Below, piece by piece: positions 1 through 15,000 of a DNA stretch of 64,000 nt. The DNA comes from Spartinivicinus poritis (lineage in GTDB: Bacteria > Pseudomonadota > Gammaproteobacteria > Pseudomonadales > Zooshikellaceae). Position 1 is the stretch's first letter; the number at the start of each line of letters is the position of its first letter. Under the pieces are notes generated by a model. It did no database searches, was not told where the DNA came from, and was given only the letters and a program-made list of their open reading frames with translations. Made by a program: the position numbers and the translations under genes. The stretch is from contig NZ_JAPMOU010000013.1 of assembly GCF_028858535.1 (NCBI RefSeq), forward strand, positions 62,001 to 126,000. Direction: 5' to 3'.

Positions 1-3000
1 AGCAACCATTGGTTTGCCGGTTAAGTCCAACCAGTCCTTCGCTACTTTTATAGTAAAGCCACCGGTTGGCATGGTCTCATTAAAACTAATATCTAAATAA
101 GCACCAACCAGACTATTAATGGCAGTTACTTCATAGGCAGACTGATCAATTAACAGACCTGCTTGGTCAACTAACTGTAACCAATCAGTTAGTTTATCTT
201 TGTCAGTATTCATTAAATTATTAAAACGAACCCGAATGGTTTGTTCTTTCGCGATGACACTGCCAGCAGCTGGAGTAAATGCGGTTACCGCTAAGTTAGT
301 CGTGCGAATTTGTAGAACACCACCCTGATTAGACGACATCAGCTGCCCACCTTGGGCAAATAGCTCCCCGCCTTTTTCCCGCTTTTGCCAGTGAGAAAGC
401 TGATATTCACCTGTTTGATCAGGCACTAATACCCAATGACGATTATGGGTACCAATATGGACCTGGCCATATTCCACTTGCATGGAAGCCTGTAGCAGGT
501 CTTTAGCTTGTCCTGCCTTAAAATCTTGTGCTGCTTCAATCGACAAGTTATGCAGCTTCTGCTGTAGAGTGCCACCAAAACCAGATACTTCAGCCAGTTT
601 TAAGTTATCTTTATACAGGTGCAGGATAACCAACTTGCCATCCTGCCAAGCAATATCAATAGGCTGGCCTTGCAGCTGATTGTCGTCTGATTTTGCATGG
701 AAAATAATGCTGCTATAACCAGCCGGTTGACCTAGCTCATCATCCGTTAAATCAAAGAAGCGAATAAAACCCGCACCTAAATCATCAGCTACCGCTAAAG
801 CTAATACTTGTTTAACGGGATCAATAGCCACATCCATTGCTCGTTGCCCAGGTAAACTAATAGAACGTACTCTAAACGGTTGAGCGGGATTATTTACATC
901 AACTAACAATAAGCCCTCTCGTTGTGCTGCTAAATAAGCAACACCATCAGCCACTGCCACACCAGTAATAGGAGATTCGGTTCTTAGCTGAGCTAACCGA
1001 ACGGGACGATCAGGAATAGATACATCATAGGTTTCAAAGCCACTCGGCATTAAAAATCGATTTATTGCCGTTGGTTTTGCTCCTGATTTAATACCGATAA
1101 ATAACGTATCATCCCGCTCAAAAGCAGCACCAATTTCCATTGGTGGATAGTTTGGTAAATTCCATTCACGACCAACACCTGCCGTATAAGCAAATTCACC
1201 CAGTTTAATTTCTTGATGGCTGCCACCTGAAGGAATAATGGCATACACATCATAAACACCAGGGTATTCAGAAGCGGGGACTTTAAAACGGAATTCTTCC
1301 AGGCTGATAACGTCGTCTTTTAAGTCACGAATCTCACCACCACCTGGCAAAAACTCAGACATAACAACTGTGTTATCTCTACGTGACTGGAACTTCACCT
1401 TGGTGCCAGGCAAGAAAATACCTTTGTCTTCAGGCGTAGTTGCCGTTACAACATAGCCTCCCGACTGTTCACCTGCGTCTAAATCCATTTGAATTTCTGC
1501 TTGCCCAAGCTCAGCGCCATAAACAATCGCACCAAGATAGACAGATGAAAGATCATCGTTTGCCAAGCGTAAATGATATTGACCTGGCTCCAGGTTAAGC
1601 TGTTGTAACACAACCCCTGAAATAGTTAATTCAGTAGCAGAATTAACTGTGAAGTTAATTGGATAACTATTAATGTAGGCTTTAGTGACTCCAGCTTGGA
1701 AATGCTGACCAAATACTTTAACTTGCGCCTGATTATCATCCGCTAATAAGCTACCTTGAGCAATACGCGTCATGATTGGACGCTGGACAGCAGTTTTCGT
1801 GGTTTTAAATTCACGAATAAAGGGTGCCCATAAATGGGAGCCACGTAAATTTTCTACATGATTAACGGCTAATTCATAACGAGTATTTGGCTGTTTTTCG
1901 AATTTAACAGTAAAGGTTTTAGTCCGTCCTTCAACCTCATTTACTGATTCTACCGTCACTTCAATTGGCGTTGGCTGGTCATCTTCTTCACTAATAACAG
2001 ATAAAGTGACAGCACCCGCTGCTTGCAATGATTTAACACTAACAGGCTCGTTAAAGCTAAAAGTGAAATGGCTATCTTGATGGCTGGATAACAGTCCACC
2101 AGGCTGCACATTAGCTGCAGCCACAAAGCTATGGGGTAACTGGAATACCCGTAAACCTGCTTTACCCCCAGCAGCAATTAAGCGGTCGTTAAAAATATCA
2201 ATATCATCAACCGACTCAATATTACCAGCACTGATGACTTTAGGTTTATTAATGTCATTAATATCCAGCACCACCACAGAGCCATTTTCTGCGGCCAAGA
2301 ATAACAGGTTGCCAAATATTTTTAACTTACGAACATGTCCAGCAGCGTGTTGTAGTTTTTCATCAATTAAGAACGGAGTTTGCTTTTCTAAATCATCTTT
2401 AGGGACAATTACAATGCCTTTACCGCCCAAAGCAATAATTAAATGATCACCATAAGCCACCACATCTTGGATATTGACATCAAAGTTTTGCGACTTGGTT
2501 AAGCTTGGATCAAGCAAGTTAATGGCACTAAAACTATTTCCTAATTTTGTTGTAGAGGAACCCCCAACAGCATCACGACTACGAGCCCCTTGAACCAGTC
2601 GCCAATGCCTACACTCTTCAATTGCAGGGGAATGCGATACACCACCCAGGGTTCCACCCGCATATAACCACTCACCATCAAAGAATACTGTTGCACCACC
2701 AACAATACCAACATCGCCAAAACTGACTGGGTCATTGGCAGCTTTATACGACAGGCTTTGTACTGCACCTGGCGTAAACTTAGCACTTCCCCGTTTACAA
2801 GTCTCATCAACTCCAAGTTTTGTATCTCCACCATTAGCAGTGGCAGTAAATAGTGCATCCCCTTGTTTAGTAATATCTGTCGTATGCTTAAAGTCATCTT
2901 CATGATTTACCACACTCACCAGCGGTAGACCATTACCATCATTTGCATTCAGTTGGACAACACCACCAGAACCACTCGCAATATAAGCATATTTGGCTTC

Positions 3001-6000
3001 TACTAAATCAGTGCCGTTACTATCCAGCTCCCATTGTTTAACAATTTGTGCATTTAATGAGTCTAGCGTTGTGGGTAAATAACTATGCTGTACTTTCAGC
3101 CACTCATTTAATTCTTCTTCAGTAAGATTGTCTTCCAACTTGCCATTTTCAAAGATAGAGTCAATTGGATCATCACCTAATGCTTTTGCTGCTAATAGTT
3201 TTTTAAGCAGCGCATTTTTTACCAACTCATCATCCTGTTTAGCTTCTGGCAATACAGGTGCACCACCAACTAATAAAGGCTGAGATGGATTGTTAATATC
3301 AAATGTGGCAAGGCGCAGCTGCTCAGGTAAATATTGATCTTGATATTTCACCGCAAATGAGCGCATGACTGACGGATCTTTACCACTATAAGGCGTTACT
3401 TCAGTAAAGAAGCCAGTTGCGGTATAAGCAACACCATCAGTTTGGTCAACGGTTACAGCCACCGGACCCACTCGGGTAGCCTGAGTCACAGCTAATTGCT
3501 TCAAGCCATAACCAAAACCGTTGCTACGATCAAGACGTACTTGGTCGCCAAAACGGTTTTCAGCAATCACTTCATGACGACCCACCACACCTTTAGGGGT
3601 ACGCATAATTAATCGGTTGGTAGCCAGTACCTCGAAATCAGTTACAGGGGTAGAGCCAATAAACAGCTGCAAACCATCCATTACCGTGTTACCAGGCTCA
3701 AAACCTTCACCTCTTAATTCAACTTGAGTGCCACCAGTTAATGGCCCCCAGCTTGGGGTAACAGAGAGCAGTTTAATGGCATGATCAACGGCATAAGCGC
3801 CTTGTAAAATCGCTTTTTGCCAAATGCCTTGTTTTTCAACTTTTACCCATACATCGTAATAACCAGGTACATCAATTGCTGGTGCTTCAGCAGTGATCAT
3901 GGCTAACCGCTCTTGGTTATCATGACTTTCAATTTTGCTGATGGATAACTGCTTACCTGCAACCCATAGCTCAACCCGGCTTTTATCTAGCGGTGCACCA
4001 TACACACCCACTGTTACCTGCTGGGTTTTACCTGCTAATACCCGTCTTGGTAAAATGGCTTCAATTGCAATGTTGTCTGGGCGCTTGCCACGGAAGGTTA
4101 AAGACACTTTCTGGTCTTTTTCTAACTGATATAAGACTGTTTTTGTCGTTTTATTATATGAGGCTAAGACACTGGCTACGTAAATAAACAGCTTGTCATT
4201 AACTTTTAGACCATGATTTTTATTTAGTGTAATTTCAGCATCATTACCATTTAGATTAATAACATATTCAATTGGGTCGCCATTTTCCTTAGTGACTGAA
4301 AACTTAGTTTTATTAAAGTCTGCTGCGATATCCTTACTAAATACTAATTTAGCCAGCAGTTTATTTTCAGCATTGTAATCCAAAATACCATTTATAGGCT
4401 CAACCCGATGTAACGCTAACGCCACATCATTGGTTACCTGAATAACCCCTGGGTATTTTTTCCGATCTTGACTACCCGCCCCTACAGCAGAATAAGGTAA
4501 GGCAATGACGTGGGTTAAATGATTAGACTGATAAGCATCCATCCCTTCTAATACTTTAGGTTGAGCAGGATCAGTCACATCAACTGATAAGATGCCATTG
4601 CTACCTTGTGCTAGATAGAGCAAGTGCCCCTTACTGGCTATATCATACACATAGCCTATACCACTTAGACGACTTACGACGACGGGTTTAGCAGGGTTGC
4701 TAACATTAACAACCACAACCCCTCGATCACCTGTCGCTAAATAGGCATAATCACCTTTAACAATGACTTTACTGGCCGGTATATCCAACTGGCTAACAAT
4801 GGTTAACCCATTTTGACCACGACCAATAATATAGAAGCCCCCTTCTCCTGCACGCTCCGCACTGGTTAATTGCTGGGTTTTGTAGTCCCAGTCACCTGCG
4901 GCTACTGCATACAACACATCACGACTAGGCTTGTCAGCAAGCCGCGCAATATCCAAGGCAGGTAATTGATGAGGTAATTTTAAGGTTTCAAACAAGTAGG
5001 CTTTACTTGGGATATAAATATCCACTAGGCCGATACCGGCATCACCCATGGCTAATACGGCATTGTGGTCATTAACAGCTAGCCCTTTGGCAAAATTAGC
5101 AGGCAATGGTAAATCCCTTAATATAAGGGTATTTTTAATATCTGTACTGACAGACAAAATAAATAATTTAGCATCCGTAAAACTATCACCGCTCGGTTTA
5201 GCTGCCGTTACAAATATCCGATCAGTGGTATTTTTAAAATAGCCTTGAATACCTAAGGCAACATAACCAGCGGGTAGGTTTGTAGTCAAAATTTGCCGAT
5301 CATCAATACCATTTTTATCAAGATCTATCAGCTTCATTAAATCATCCGGATTTAATGGGCCGTCCAGTTGCTTATCACCATCAGTATCTTCAGACTTATT
5401 TAGCCAATGATCACTACTAATATTAAATACTCGGATGTAATTGCCCTGCCCCACCATTAGATAAGTATGGGAAGGATCAATGGCCATCGCTGTAATCACT
5501 TGTTTAGTACTGATATTCGCTTGTGCGGGTTGTACATAGCGATAAGCTTTTTCCAGTACTTTTTCTTGATTATCATCTAATTTTTTAACCGTTACATCAA
5601 CCATCCCCAACCGGCCTGGCGGAGTTTTAACTTGTAGTGTTTGAGGATCGAGTACTTTGGCTTCAGTGCTGGCAACCTTACCAAAACGTACTTCCAGCTG
5701 GCTGGCATCTAACGGGAAGCCATCACCTTTAATAGTGACTATAGTGCCACCTTCTAAACTGCCTTCGACTGGTGATAATTCTTTTAAACGAAGTGGCTCA
5801 ACATAAACAAATGCACCTATCTGTTCTGCACGGCGACCAGTGCTGTCTGTTACAACTAACGTGGCTGGCCCTGGCAATCCATCAGGCACTTTAACTTGGT
5901 AAGTGATACCACCACCATCAGTGCTATCTGTAGTAGTCGCCGCCGATGTTTCTGAGCTAACAACACCTGCATTATCGCCCAATAACCCTAATTGATCAGA

Positions 6001-9000
6001 AATACTAAAGCTTGGGGTAGTACCACTCACTACATTTTTCAAAGTGACATTAATGACACCACCTTGTAATGGCACCACTTGAGGTGAAACGGTTTCAATC
6101 GCTAAGTTAGCACCAGTAAAATTAGCGGTAGTAAAACTTAATTGATAATTAAATAATTCTGCTGAGCGGCGTAATACTTTATCCCCAGTAACAACTAATT
6201 GATATTGAGAATTTGCCTGTAAAGACTTGGGAATAATACGCAATTGATTAGGCTGGTTTGCCTTAATAGCTAAATCAAACTCAACTATTTGGTTTTCACT
6301 ATTTTCAGTGACTTTAACCAGTTTTATACCCTGCTTTAATACCTCTTTAGCTGTAGTAATAGGCCGAGTATAGGTGAGAATAATAGGTGTATCTAAGGCT
6401 ACCCCTTGACTGCCATCAACCGGTGATGCTGCAACCAAGTCCTGTATTTTAGTATCAATTAAATACAAAATTGAAGACTCGGCGTTTTCTCCTCCCCAAC
6501 GATTAACGACTGTCGCTAACACGCCATCATTTGTGTAATACAATGGCTGGCCAACATAACCTGCTTCCTGACTATTAGTGTTTTCAAAATCAAATCCAGG
6601 GGAGTTATAACCTGTACAATTAGTTAGCTTAATTGCATCTAATAAACTAATTGATTCAACATCACTAACATCATAAATACCTAAATATTTACTAGAGCCT
6701 TCTTCACAACCTGCACCACTGTTTTCAATTGTAGCCACGGTTGTTTGTTGTGAAGCTATCGCATCAGCCTGGCCAGGCACTTCAAAGCCATAGCCATTAA
6801 ATTTCCCTAACTGACGCCATAAGTCAGGTAAGGTATTTTCAAAAACTGCTACATCACCTGCTGCCAAACGGTACTGGCCAGCAACGCCAGTCATCGGCTG
6901 TTTATTTTCAAATGCGCCGATTTGTGGCAACGAAGGTTTAGTAATATCAAACACAACCACAGCATCTGCTATTGCATAGAGGCGATTGTTTTTAATCACC
7001 AGTTGTTTTGCCACTAATTTTGCAGGTTGGCCTTTATACTGGTAACGATTAATAATCTTAACCAATGATGGTTTTTCAGGGTTAAGGGTACTAACTACCG
7101 CAATACCATCATTACTTAAATTAATAAACAACAGCTTGCCTGCTTGTTGAATATCAATTGGTGACTCATCAGTAGGCAACCTTAACGCATAAGTAATTCC
7201 TCTATTTTCCGACTCAGGCTGTACTGCATCATCAACGGGTTTATTTTCAATGCTATTAAATACTAACAACCAAGTTTGATCTTCATATTGAGTATCAAAC
7301 TCATCGAAGTGAACCCCACGAGCGGTGACGTATAACTTTGTATCAGCCTTGTTCAAGGACATGCTGTATGGTTTTAGCTCTTGGGGTAAGTTGTAGTAGC
7401 CCAATCCAAACATAGGTGCAGCAGCACTCAACCTAGCCCCAAAGCTATTATTTTCTGCTTCCAAATCTGGTTGATATGCAATAACACTAATCCAGCCAGG
7501 CACATAGTCATGCTCAAAAACATGGCGGCTTGCATAACTTGAAGGGTTAACCCGATTCGCATTAACCCCAACCCCTAATACATACAGTAGTTTTTCACTT
7601 TCATCTGCAACTAAGTCAGTAATTCGCCCCATCGGCATTTTAAGCGGATTGCGGGCAACAAAGTCCTTACTTGACGGTTCTTCAGTACTGGTATGCAAAT
7701 CACGATTTGCATGTAATTTACCGTAAAAAATCGCTCTGGGTAGAACAAAACGACGGCCTTGGTCATCACTGATTTCAACATCAATAAAGCCACGGTAATC
7801 AGGAAAACCTTTATCAGTAAAGTTAGGCAGCACCCAGTGCATGGTTTCTGCACTATAAAGCGATAATTTATCTTGATCGACTGTGGATACCTTTGCAGCC
7901 TCAGGCTTACCCGTTGGGTAAGCGGTAACCGTAATACCCTTATGGAAACCGTGGCCAACAATTTTTACTTGTTGATCACCAATTTGCTTGGTTGAAACCA
8001 CTGATGGATCAATAAAAGACACATGCAGTTGATCCGTATAAATAAAGCCACCTACTCGCACAACAGATAATTCAGTAGCGGTATTTTTTACTTTAACTGC
8101 TGCTGCCCCCGCATAGTGAGGAGAGGTAATAATATGAATCGTCTGCTGCCCAGTGGCTTCATCTGTTTCAACAGACATTACCTGCTGTAGTTGGCCGCCA
8201 ATCCACACTTGAGGGCTATCACCAAAGTTTTTGCCTTTAATGGCAACTTCAGTCCCCCCTTGAATATCACCCACACTTGGGGTAATACCATCAGTACCTA
8301 GTATTGTCGGTTTATTTGCTAACTGCTGAGGGTAAGTAACAAAATCAAAGACATAGTCACTGCCCATGGCATCGCCATTTTCAGGTGCTAAATCCTTTTT
8401 CACCTGAACATAGTAACGGGTATTTAACTGGAGATTCTTAGTATCCTTAGGAACAAGCTCAACCCATCGTTTAGCCAGCTGATTGCCATCACGACGAGCA
8501 AATTGAATATCAAATAGATCAGTAACTTTTTCTCCTAATAACGGAAGCGCCCCAATTTCATCAAGACCAACGCCCAATTTATTGGCAACCAGTTTTTTCG
8601 CTTCATCACCATTGCCTGGAAGGCCAACCCATACATCAATATATTTAGCCAGCTTGGCTTCTTCTATGCCAATGACATCGGAAAACTCTATACTAATACG
8701 GTCATCTAATACTGGTGTTACGTCATTATCTGGCTCTGGCATCCACTGCTCACCCGTAGCAGGATAATGATTAGTAACAGCAAGTTCAGCTGTTTCTAAG
8801 CGGGCAATCCCCTGTTTACCTGCAGCGGTAAATACAGAACCACGGGCTAATGTTAAACCTCTGGCCCCACTGTCTAACCAGCTGGCACGCTTATGGGTAA
8901 TTGTTGGTAACGTGGCATCCAGTTGTGGATTAGCTAACCGGCCTAGATCAATCGTTTCAATTAAGGCTTGGGCAGGTTTATCTTCCTGATCAGAATAATG

Positions 9001-12000
9001 AACCGTGACATAAGCTTGATGCCCTACAATTTCAACATCATAAACACCATCTGCCACCCAGTCTTCACGGGCAGGTATTAATGCAATCGTCCGCTGTAAG
9101 CGAGGCTGATGAGGGGTAGAAATATCAATGACACTTAACTGAGATGCACCACCACTGCCAGACATATCCGTCACATAGAGTCTATTACCATCAATAGTCA
9201 GACGGTTGGCAACCCCAAGCGTATCCAACTTAGCCACAATTGGCATGGAAGGATCAGTAATATCCGCAACAACAACGCCATCGTGAGAAGCCGCAATAAA
9301 GGCAAAACCATTGGCTATTGCCACATCACGAGCAAAACCATCAGGCTTAATATAACCAACATGGTAAGGGGCTGTACGAGAGCTAATATCAATTACTTGA
9401 ACACCACCATGGCCGTTGGCAACAAAAGCCAGGTTATCTTGACGACTAATGCCGTATACATCGTTATAAGGTAAACCAATTCTTCCTTGTAATGTGGGTA
9501 ATAATCCAAATTGGCCATCTCCATTTTGCCAGGCAAAAATTAACAGTTCACTCCCTGCAAATTTATCATTACGGCCTTTAGCATCTGTTGCAGTATTTAC
9601 TTTGTTTTGTTCTGCTACTAAACCATTAACAAATTCATGTTCAGCTATTTTCTCAGCATTATTTATAGACACTGCTGATTTAGCAGCCAACACAAAGTCA
9701 GACTGCACTGCCAGTTCAGAAATGACACCCGTAAATATATCTAAATAGCCATGCCAATTGTCATGCAGTAGTATTTCAGTTTTTTCACTGCTTCCACTAC
9801 TATCCCTATCTTTAGCGAGCTCCAACATATAAAGGCCAGTACGAGGGTATACTGCTGATTTATTACCTTTATTTAATTGGCTAATGCTCTTGGTGCCAAT
9901 ACCTGGCTCATAGGTTAATGGATTAACAGTGCTCCAGGCGGCAATTACAGCCCCTTTACGCTCAAACGAGTTGTATTGATCAACTGCCGTATAAAAAACG
10001 TCCTTACCTACTGAATCACCACTTCCCCCACTAGGTTTTATATACAGACGCTGGCTAAATCGCTGCCCTATTTCATGAATAGACTCTTCAGCATAAATTC
10101 GGCCATGATTTTCAGTTTCTACCCAAGCTTTTATTCTTAATCGCTTGTAACGGTGCTGTTGGAAAACTGTTAAAGTAAACCGGTGCCAGTATATATAATA
10201 GTGATTTTCAGGTTCACTTCTTGGCTCATCTCCCAGCAACTCTTGTTCATTTTGAGCTAGCTCAATAGTGGATGCTGGATTAATAGCACTCCATTGGCCA
10301 TTTTCATCCTGATACTCATAAATAAGTTCAGCATTAACCTTGCGGTTATCACTGCCAATATCATCAACAGCAGCAAAAATACCAAGCTCATCTCCTTCGG
10401 TGAGCACTTCACCAGACACAGGGCCTATTAGTGCAATTTTAGGGATAACAGTGTCATCAATTTTACCAACCCGAACAATTTGTGATTTACCTAAATTACC
10501 CAAAATATCATAAGCCATTACTTGAATAGCAAAACTATCAACGCCTTGGGGTGGATCAATGGATGCGCTGAAATTAACTTTTTGAACTGAGCTACCTGTT
10601 TCAGTGGTTTTATTTTGATAACGAGTAGCAACCAACTGTCCATTCACATAAAACAGGACTCGGTCTACTCCATCAAAGCCAAGATCATCTTTCACCTCAG
10701 CGGTAATTTCCAATGGTTGCCCATCAATCACAACCGACTGGTTATTATCAGGTTTGATAATTGCTACCTTGGGTGCTTGGTCTTTGGTGATATCAATAGT
10801 CAGCAAACCACCAGGTTGGGAGCGATAACCATCAATATCTTCTGCAATAGCTCTAAATTGTACTTTTTCACCCGGTTTTTTAGGAATAGTGTAATGGAAC
10901 TGGAAGGGTGCTGCTTCGTCTGTTTTTAACTTAATATCTTTAGTGGGGTCTGCCGGATCTACCACCTGATAAAAACTAATACGTTGAATTCCAACCCCAT
11001 CTGGGTCAACAGCAGAGGCTTCTAATATAACTTCTCTACCTTCAGCAATGGCTGTTGATAAAGAAGCATCCTTGTTTTTCTTACCGTGTTCTTTTGCTTT
11101 TCTATCAAATACCTTGATCGCTAATTGATTCGGTGGTTGATTACCCAATAAATTAATTGTTCTAGCATCACTTGTAGTACGATTACCGGCTCCGTCTGTG
11201 GCAATAGCTTCAAAGGTTAAGCTTAATTCCTTGGGTAAATCCCCTTCTCCTTTCCAATAATCTTTAATGGTCCCTATTTTAAATTGCCCGGCATAAGGCG
11301 CTTGTAAAGCAATCGACTTACCAATTACCTTATCACCATGCTTCAATAAAAACTGTACTGATGCCACTCGCACATTATCTTCAGTTTCAACCAGCAAATC
11401 TAAATAGCCTTTTTCTCTCACACTGGCATTTGCTTCAGGTTTTACTACTGTTACAGGGTTTGGTCCTTCGTCATCTTTAACGACAACAACTCTTGTGGTT
11501 TCTACCGTACGAGCAACTCTTGCCTCAGCATCTGCAGTATATTTTTTCTCTACAGCTTGGGCAGATAGCAGAATATCTTTTCCTGCCTGACCATAAGGAA
11601 TATTAATTAAAAATTCATAAGGGAATTGGGCATCGGTCAGGGTTTTATTACCAGAAATCAGCCCTTTAACATTTAACGACACATGCTCAATACCTAAATC
11701 ATCAATAGCATTGACTTGTACGAGTAACAACTCACCTTCAATTCGCTTGATCAGCCCTGTGGATGAATCAGGTTTAGGTTCAGCAATGACAACAACAGGG
11801 CTTTCATCTTCAACAATTTCTAGTGAAAGTGGTTTACTGATCGTGTGCTTATCTAACGCATCTTTATATTTATTTCCGAAGCTATCAATCGCATCAACTT
11901 TTAATCTTAAGGTATTTTTGCTTTCATCTTGTTTGTTATATGCTGGCACATCGACAATAAAGTTATAAGGCGCTGCCTTTAACTTCATATCATAAATGGC

Positions 12001-15000
12001 TTGTTCTGGGTTAGCATTACCCGTATGGAAAACAGTCAAACGCAGGTGATCAATCGCTACATCATCAAATGCATTGACATTAACGTATAACTTATCCCCT
12101 TCTGCTACTTTGCTACCATCCAATGGCTCTACAATATCAATATTAGGCTTTTCATCAACTCTGATTGAAAGAGCCTTCTCTTTCATCTCAGGGTTACCAT
12201 TGCTATCTGTCGCTTCCACTTTTAGCCAGATATCAAAGCGGTGATCTTCAGTAAAGCTACGCTGATCAATACCAAACTGTTTAATTAGTTCTAAAATACG
12301 CTTGCTATGAACCACCTGCTTATACACTGGGGTTTCAATATTAGGAGTACGATCATTAAAATCTTTATCCTCAATACCCTGAATCGTTCTTACTAACTGA
12401 TAAGGCTGTTTTATGTAGCGGCCATCAGGGGAGTGTAAGCCATAAGTAGTATAGAGCTTAAGTTGGTTAACTTTTACATTATCAAACGCCTGAATACTAG
12501 CAGTAAAATCGGTGTTTTCTATAACACCATCTAACTCTGTTAGTTTATCAATGCTTATTTTTGGTGCTATTTTATCAGCTTCTGCCTTAAAAGTGACTTG
12601 ATCACTACCTATCGCATTATCACTATCTGTAATCGTTGCCTGGATTGTGACATCCTCAGAATTACGCACAAGCCCACTTGGGATTTTCATAGCAAACTTA
12701 ATTTGCCGTGAATTAGCACTGTCAACTCGACCAAAATCCCTCGCCAACGTACGATTGTAATTCGTGGCTATATCATTAAATATTCCATCAAAAGCCATGT
12801 TATAGTTTTGATCAATTTTGGCGTCTAACCTCACATGCGTAATGGGTATATTCTGGTCTTTCACAGATATCTTTATTTTATTCTGTGATAACTCCCGGTC
12901 ATCAGCAACAACAACTACACCTTCAATTAATAAAGTACCAGCAACGATATTTTGATCAATCCCTGGAGACACTAGACGGACTTGTGGCGCCATATTCGCC
13001 ATCGGGTGAATTAAAATGGTTCTTTTAGCAACCTGATTTAATGTATCAGTAAGAACAATCTCATATTCTGTAGGTTCAGCCTCATTAAACTTAATTTTAA
13101 ATGCTTCTTTCGCATGTTTAACCCAAGGCTTGGGGCATGATGTAATATAGTTCTCACTAGCAATTGGATCACCTAAATCCCCTGTACGAGACTTTTTGTA
13201 AATAGCAAATGATTTCAGACCAACATCATCATTTACCTGAGCGGCTATCTCAAAGGTTTCTCCTTGGCGTAACCAAAACTCACCATAATTAATTCGAACA
13301 GGATCGGTATAATTAATTTTAAATTCACTACCCACTAAGTAACTGCTAAAACGGGTCAGTTCAAAGTGCGGTACCTCATTTGTCACAAGTGGTAAATCCA
13401 CTTGTTCAACAGCACGGCGACCCGCTTTATCCTGCGCAACAACCTGTAAACTTAACTCACCTTGGTTGAATTCAGCAGGTACTTGATAAAACAGTTTATA
13501 GGTATCATCTTTTTTAAAGTACTGACCACCTAGCTCTTGAATCTTTTCACCATTTTCAAATAATTGTAGGCGCTCAATACCATGGCTATTGTCTTTAACC
13601 AATGCCTTTAAATCAAAGCGTTGATGTGGCTTAGCAATAGTGCCAGATAGCGGATTTTCAATGGTTAATTCAGGACGCAATAAATCACTGGACACTGAAT
13701 GTTGGGTAAGCACTTTTAGCGCTACAGCATCACGAGTGCTGCTTAAGTGATCAACCGCATGAGCTAACGTCACCACTAGATCACCTGGTGTTAACCAGTT
13801 AGGTACAGCAGCCGCTGTCGTATAGCCAAATGATTTTTTATGAGCATCCATGCCTGGAATTAAACCTAACCACGCCCATTTAGTATTTTGATCAGCGCTT
13901 TCACTATTAACAGCCGTATTATCTCGCACCATTAAACTAATGGTTGCAGGAGCCTGGCTAACATTAAACTTATGCTGATCTATTTCATAAATGCGATGTG
14001 CAGGAGCAGTCCATTCAACCACAATCGCTTTTAACCAGCTCAGTGCAGGTTGACTTTGATTGGTTGTGTTACCAGTATTGATTGCATTCCCAGCATTATC
14101 AGCTAGCTCAGGATAAATAATAACCTGACTGGCATGTCGTAGTGACCTAGCAAAAGGCATCAGCGACTCATTTAATTTTTCGTCAATCGCTAATACTTGA
14201 TCAAGTTCTGCTTTGGATAAAACCTTCTCACTCTCACTGGCAAGACAAACATTAGTACTTAAGGTTTTAACCCGATATTGAATATTAGCAGGAACATCCC
14301 CAGCAATTGCCAATGAGGTTAATTGAGTTATTTTGCCAATATTTGAAGAAACAACTAATTTTCCAGCTTTTGTCGTTTTTAACCACTCACTATTGTTAAT
14401 TTGCAGAGATATATCCTGACTGGCTTCAGGATAATTTATTTCAATGGCAGGGAAATAAGTTTTGTTGCGTGGATCCGGAACAACTGTTAAACCTTTTGGC
14501 TGTCGGCTATTTTGTTGGCCGGTATTTTCATCCAAAGCAAGGTCTTTCTGCTGATAAAAGCCTTGCAAGGAGCTATACAGTGTGGCTGTTTTAATAGGCA
14601 AGCCACTATCAGCATAATTATCATCAACCTGCCAGTTAATTAAGCTTAACAGGCCTTGCTCCCAGTCCTGTTGTTTATGCTCTGCCATAGGTTTAATAGC
14701 AGGTGCAGGGTCTGGATGTAGCTGAATTTTATGATCATATTCTGCTTTATTACCTAAAGCATCTTCCGCCTCTATGCGTAAGACTAAAGTGCGCTGCTCA
14801 GTTACAGGGCTATATTTAGCCAACGACACCTTATCATTGTAATAACGTACCAGATCTGTATCAGCTGTATCTTCAGCTAATACTTCTTCTGTCTCACCAT
14901 CCAGCCAATAAATTTTATAATGCTTAACATAAGATTGGTCAGAAATCTTAATATCTATTTTATATTTTTGCTGGTCATAAAGTAGCTTTTCTGGCTCTAA

